Positions 63,913-64,000 of a DNA stretch of 64,000 nucleotides are shown here, in pieces. The notes beneath the pieces are model-generated. The model ran no database searches, was not told the origin of the DNA, and worked only from the letters and a program-made list of their open reading frames with translations. Where the stretch lies: the NCBI GenBank assembly GCA_010279815.1, contig QEOQ01000508.1, forward strand, positions 4,215,342 to 4,279,341, read 5' to 3'. Origin of the DNA: Brachionus plicatilis. Lineage: Eukaryota; Rotifera; Eurotatoria; Ploima; Brachionidae. How positions within the stretch are numbered: position 1 is the stretch's first letter; each line of letters starts with the position of its first letter. The translations under genes and the position numbers were made by a program.

Positions 63913-64000
63913 CAGTACTCCCTCGATTTTATGACTCCTGATTTTGTGACATTTTAATTTTATGACACAAATACTGTGTAACGCAGACTATTCCTATACA
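63913..64000 (+). mobile_element. pogo/Tigger-like transposon left end (cut by window edge)
   Basis: TA then CAGTACTCCCTCGATTTTAT, followed by repeats of the ATTTTATGAC/ATTTTGTGAC word. CAGT...CCTCG-TTT ends next to TA are typical of pogo-type elements. The right end is outside the window. Confidence 0.5.

Overview
The window is AT-rich animal nuclear DNA. It has spliceosomal genes with many introns of about 45-60 bp, single-exon genes, and a very heavy load of transposon relics. The gene set (ABCC4-type ABC transporter, SLC49 and SLC17 carriers, two Brat-type TRIM-NHL genes, an LRR gene, a family-92 glycosyltransferase, XPR1 and the APC/C cullin subunit APC2) is metazoan. Base composition, tiny introns and repeat content would suit a small aquatic invertebrate such as a monogonont rotifer (Brachionus-like), but that placement is inference.

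Layout. 1-3056: 3' part of an ABCC4-like transporter (+). 4343-5986: SLC49-family carrier (-). 6593-7107: a terminal-inverted-repeat MITE with a nested insertion. 8003-13524: sialin-like SLC17 carrier (-), whose 3.6 kb intron is packed with fold-back elements and a LINE relic. 15270-15721: broken unrecognised coding block. 16767-18507: DNA transposon with exact 8-bp target duplication and a PHD-finger ORF. 19515-22379: brat copy A (+), followed by an assembly gap at 22504-22539. 23583-24080: orphan ORF. 26545-27988: LRR gene (+). 28821-36537: Ty3/gypsy element with LTRs, chromodomain and env-like third region, all broken by stops and shifts. 36538-36735: a second copy of part of the LRR gene. 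36733-37260: ~167-bp tandem repeat. 37430-38130: GC-rich hAT-like cluster. 39257-42448: brat copy B (-). 43490-46150: LINE tails, CR1-like RT relic, fold-back element with nested MITE, Helitron end. 46545-48290: GT92 enzyme (+). 48819-48971: piggyBac-type MITE. 52128-56873: XPR1 (+). 57942-59293: MULE relic. 60229-62607: APC2 (-). 62757-64000: DNA transposon nested in a LINE tail, LINE RT relic, pogo-like end.

The host genes are unrelated single-copy-type functions (transport, phosphate export, cell-cycle ubiquitin ligase, translational repression) and do not form a pathway cluster. The strongest structural stories are these: (1) two inverted brat paralogues whose ~2.4 kb core is almost identical while both ends have diverged, suggesting gene conversion or an assembly artefact; (2) many unrelated non-autonomous DNA elements that share one architecture, inverted arms built from repeats of a short private word; (3) a LINE family ending in a conserved 25-nt hairpin plus ATTT tail; (4) a Ty3/gypsy element combining a chromodomain and an env-like region, whose right flank is a piece of the nearby LRR gene. 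All exon joins were read by eye from splice signals and protein homology.
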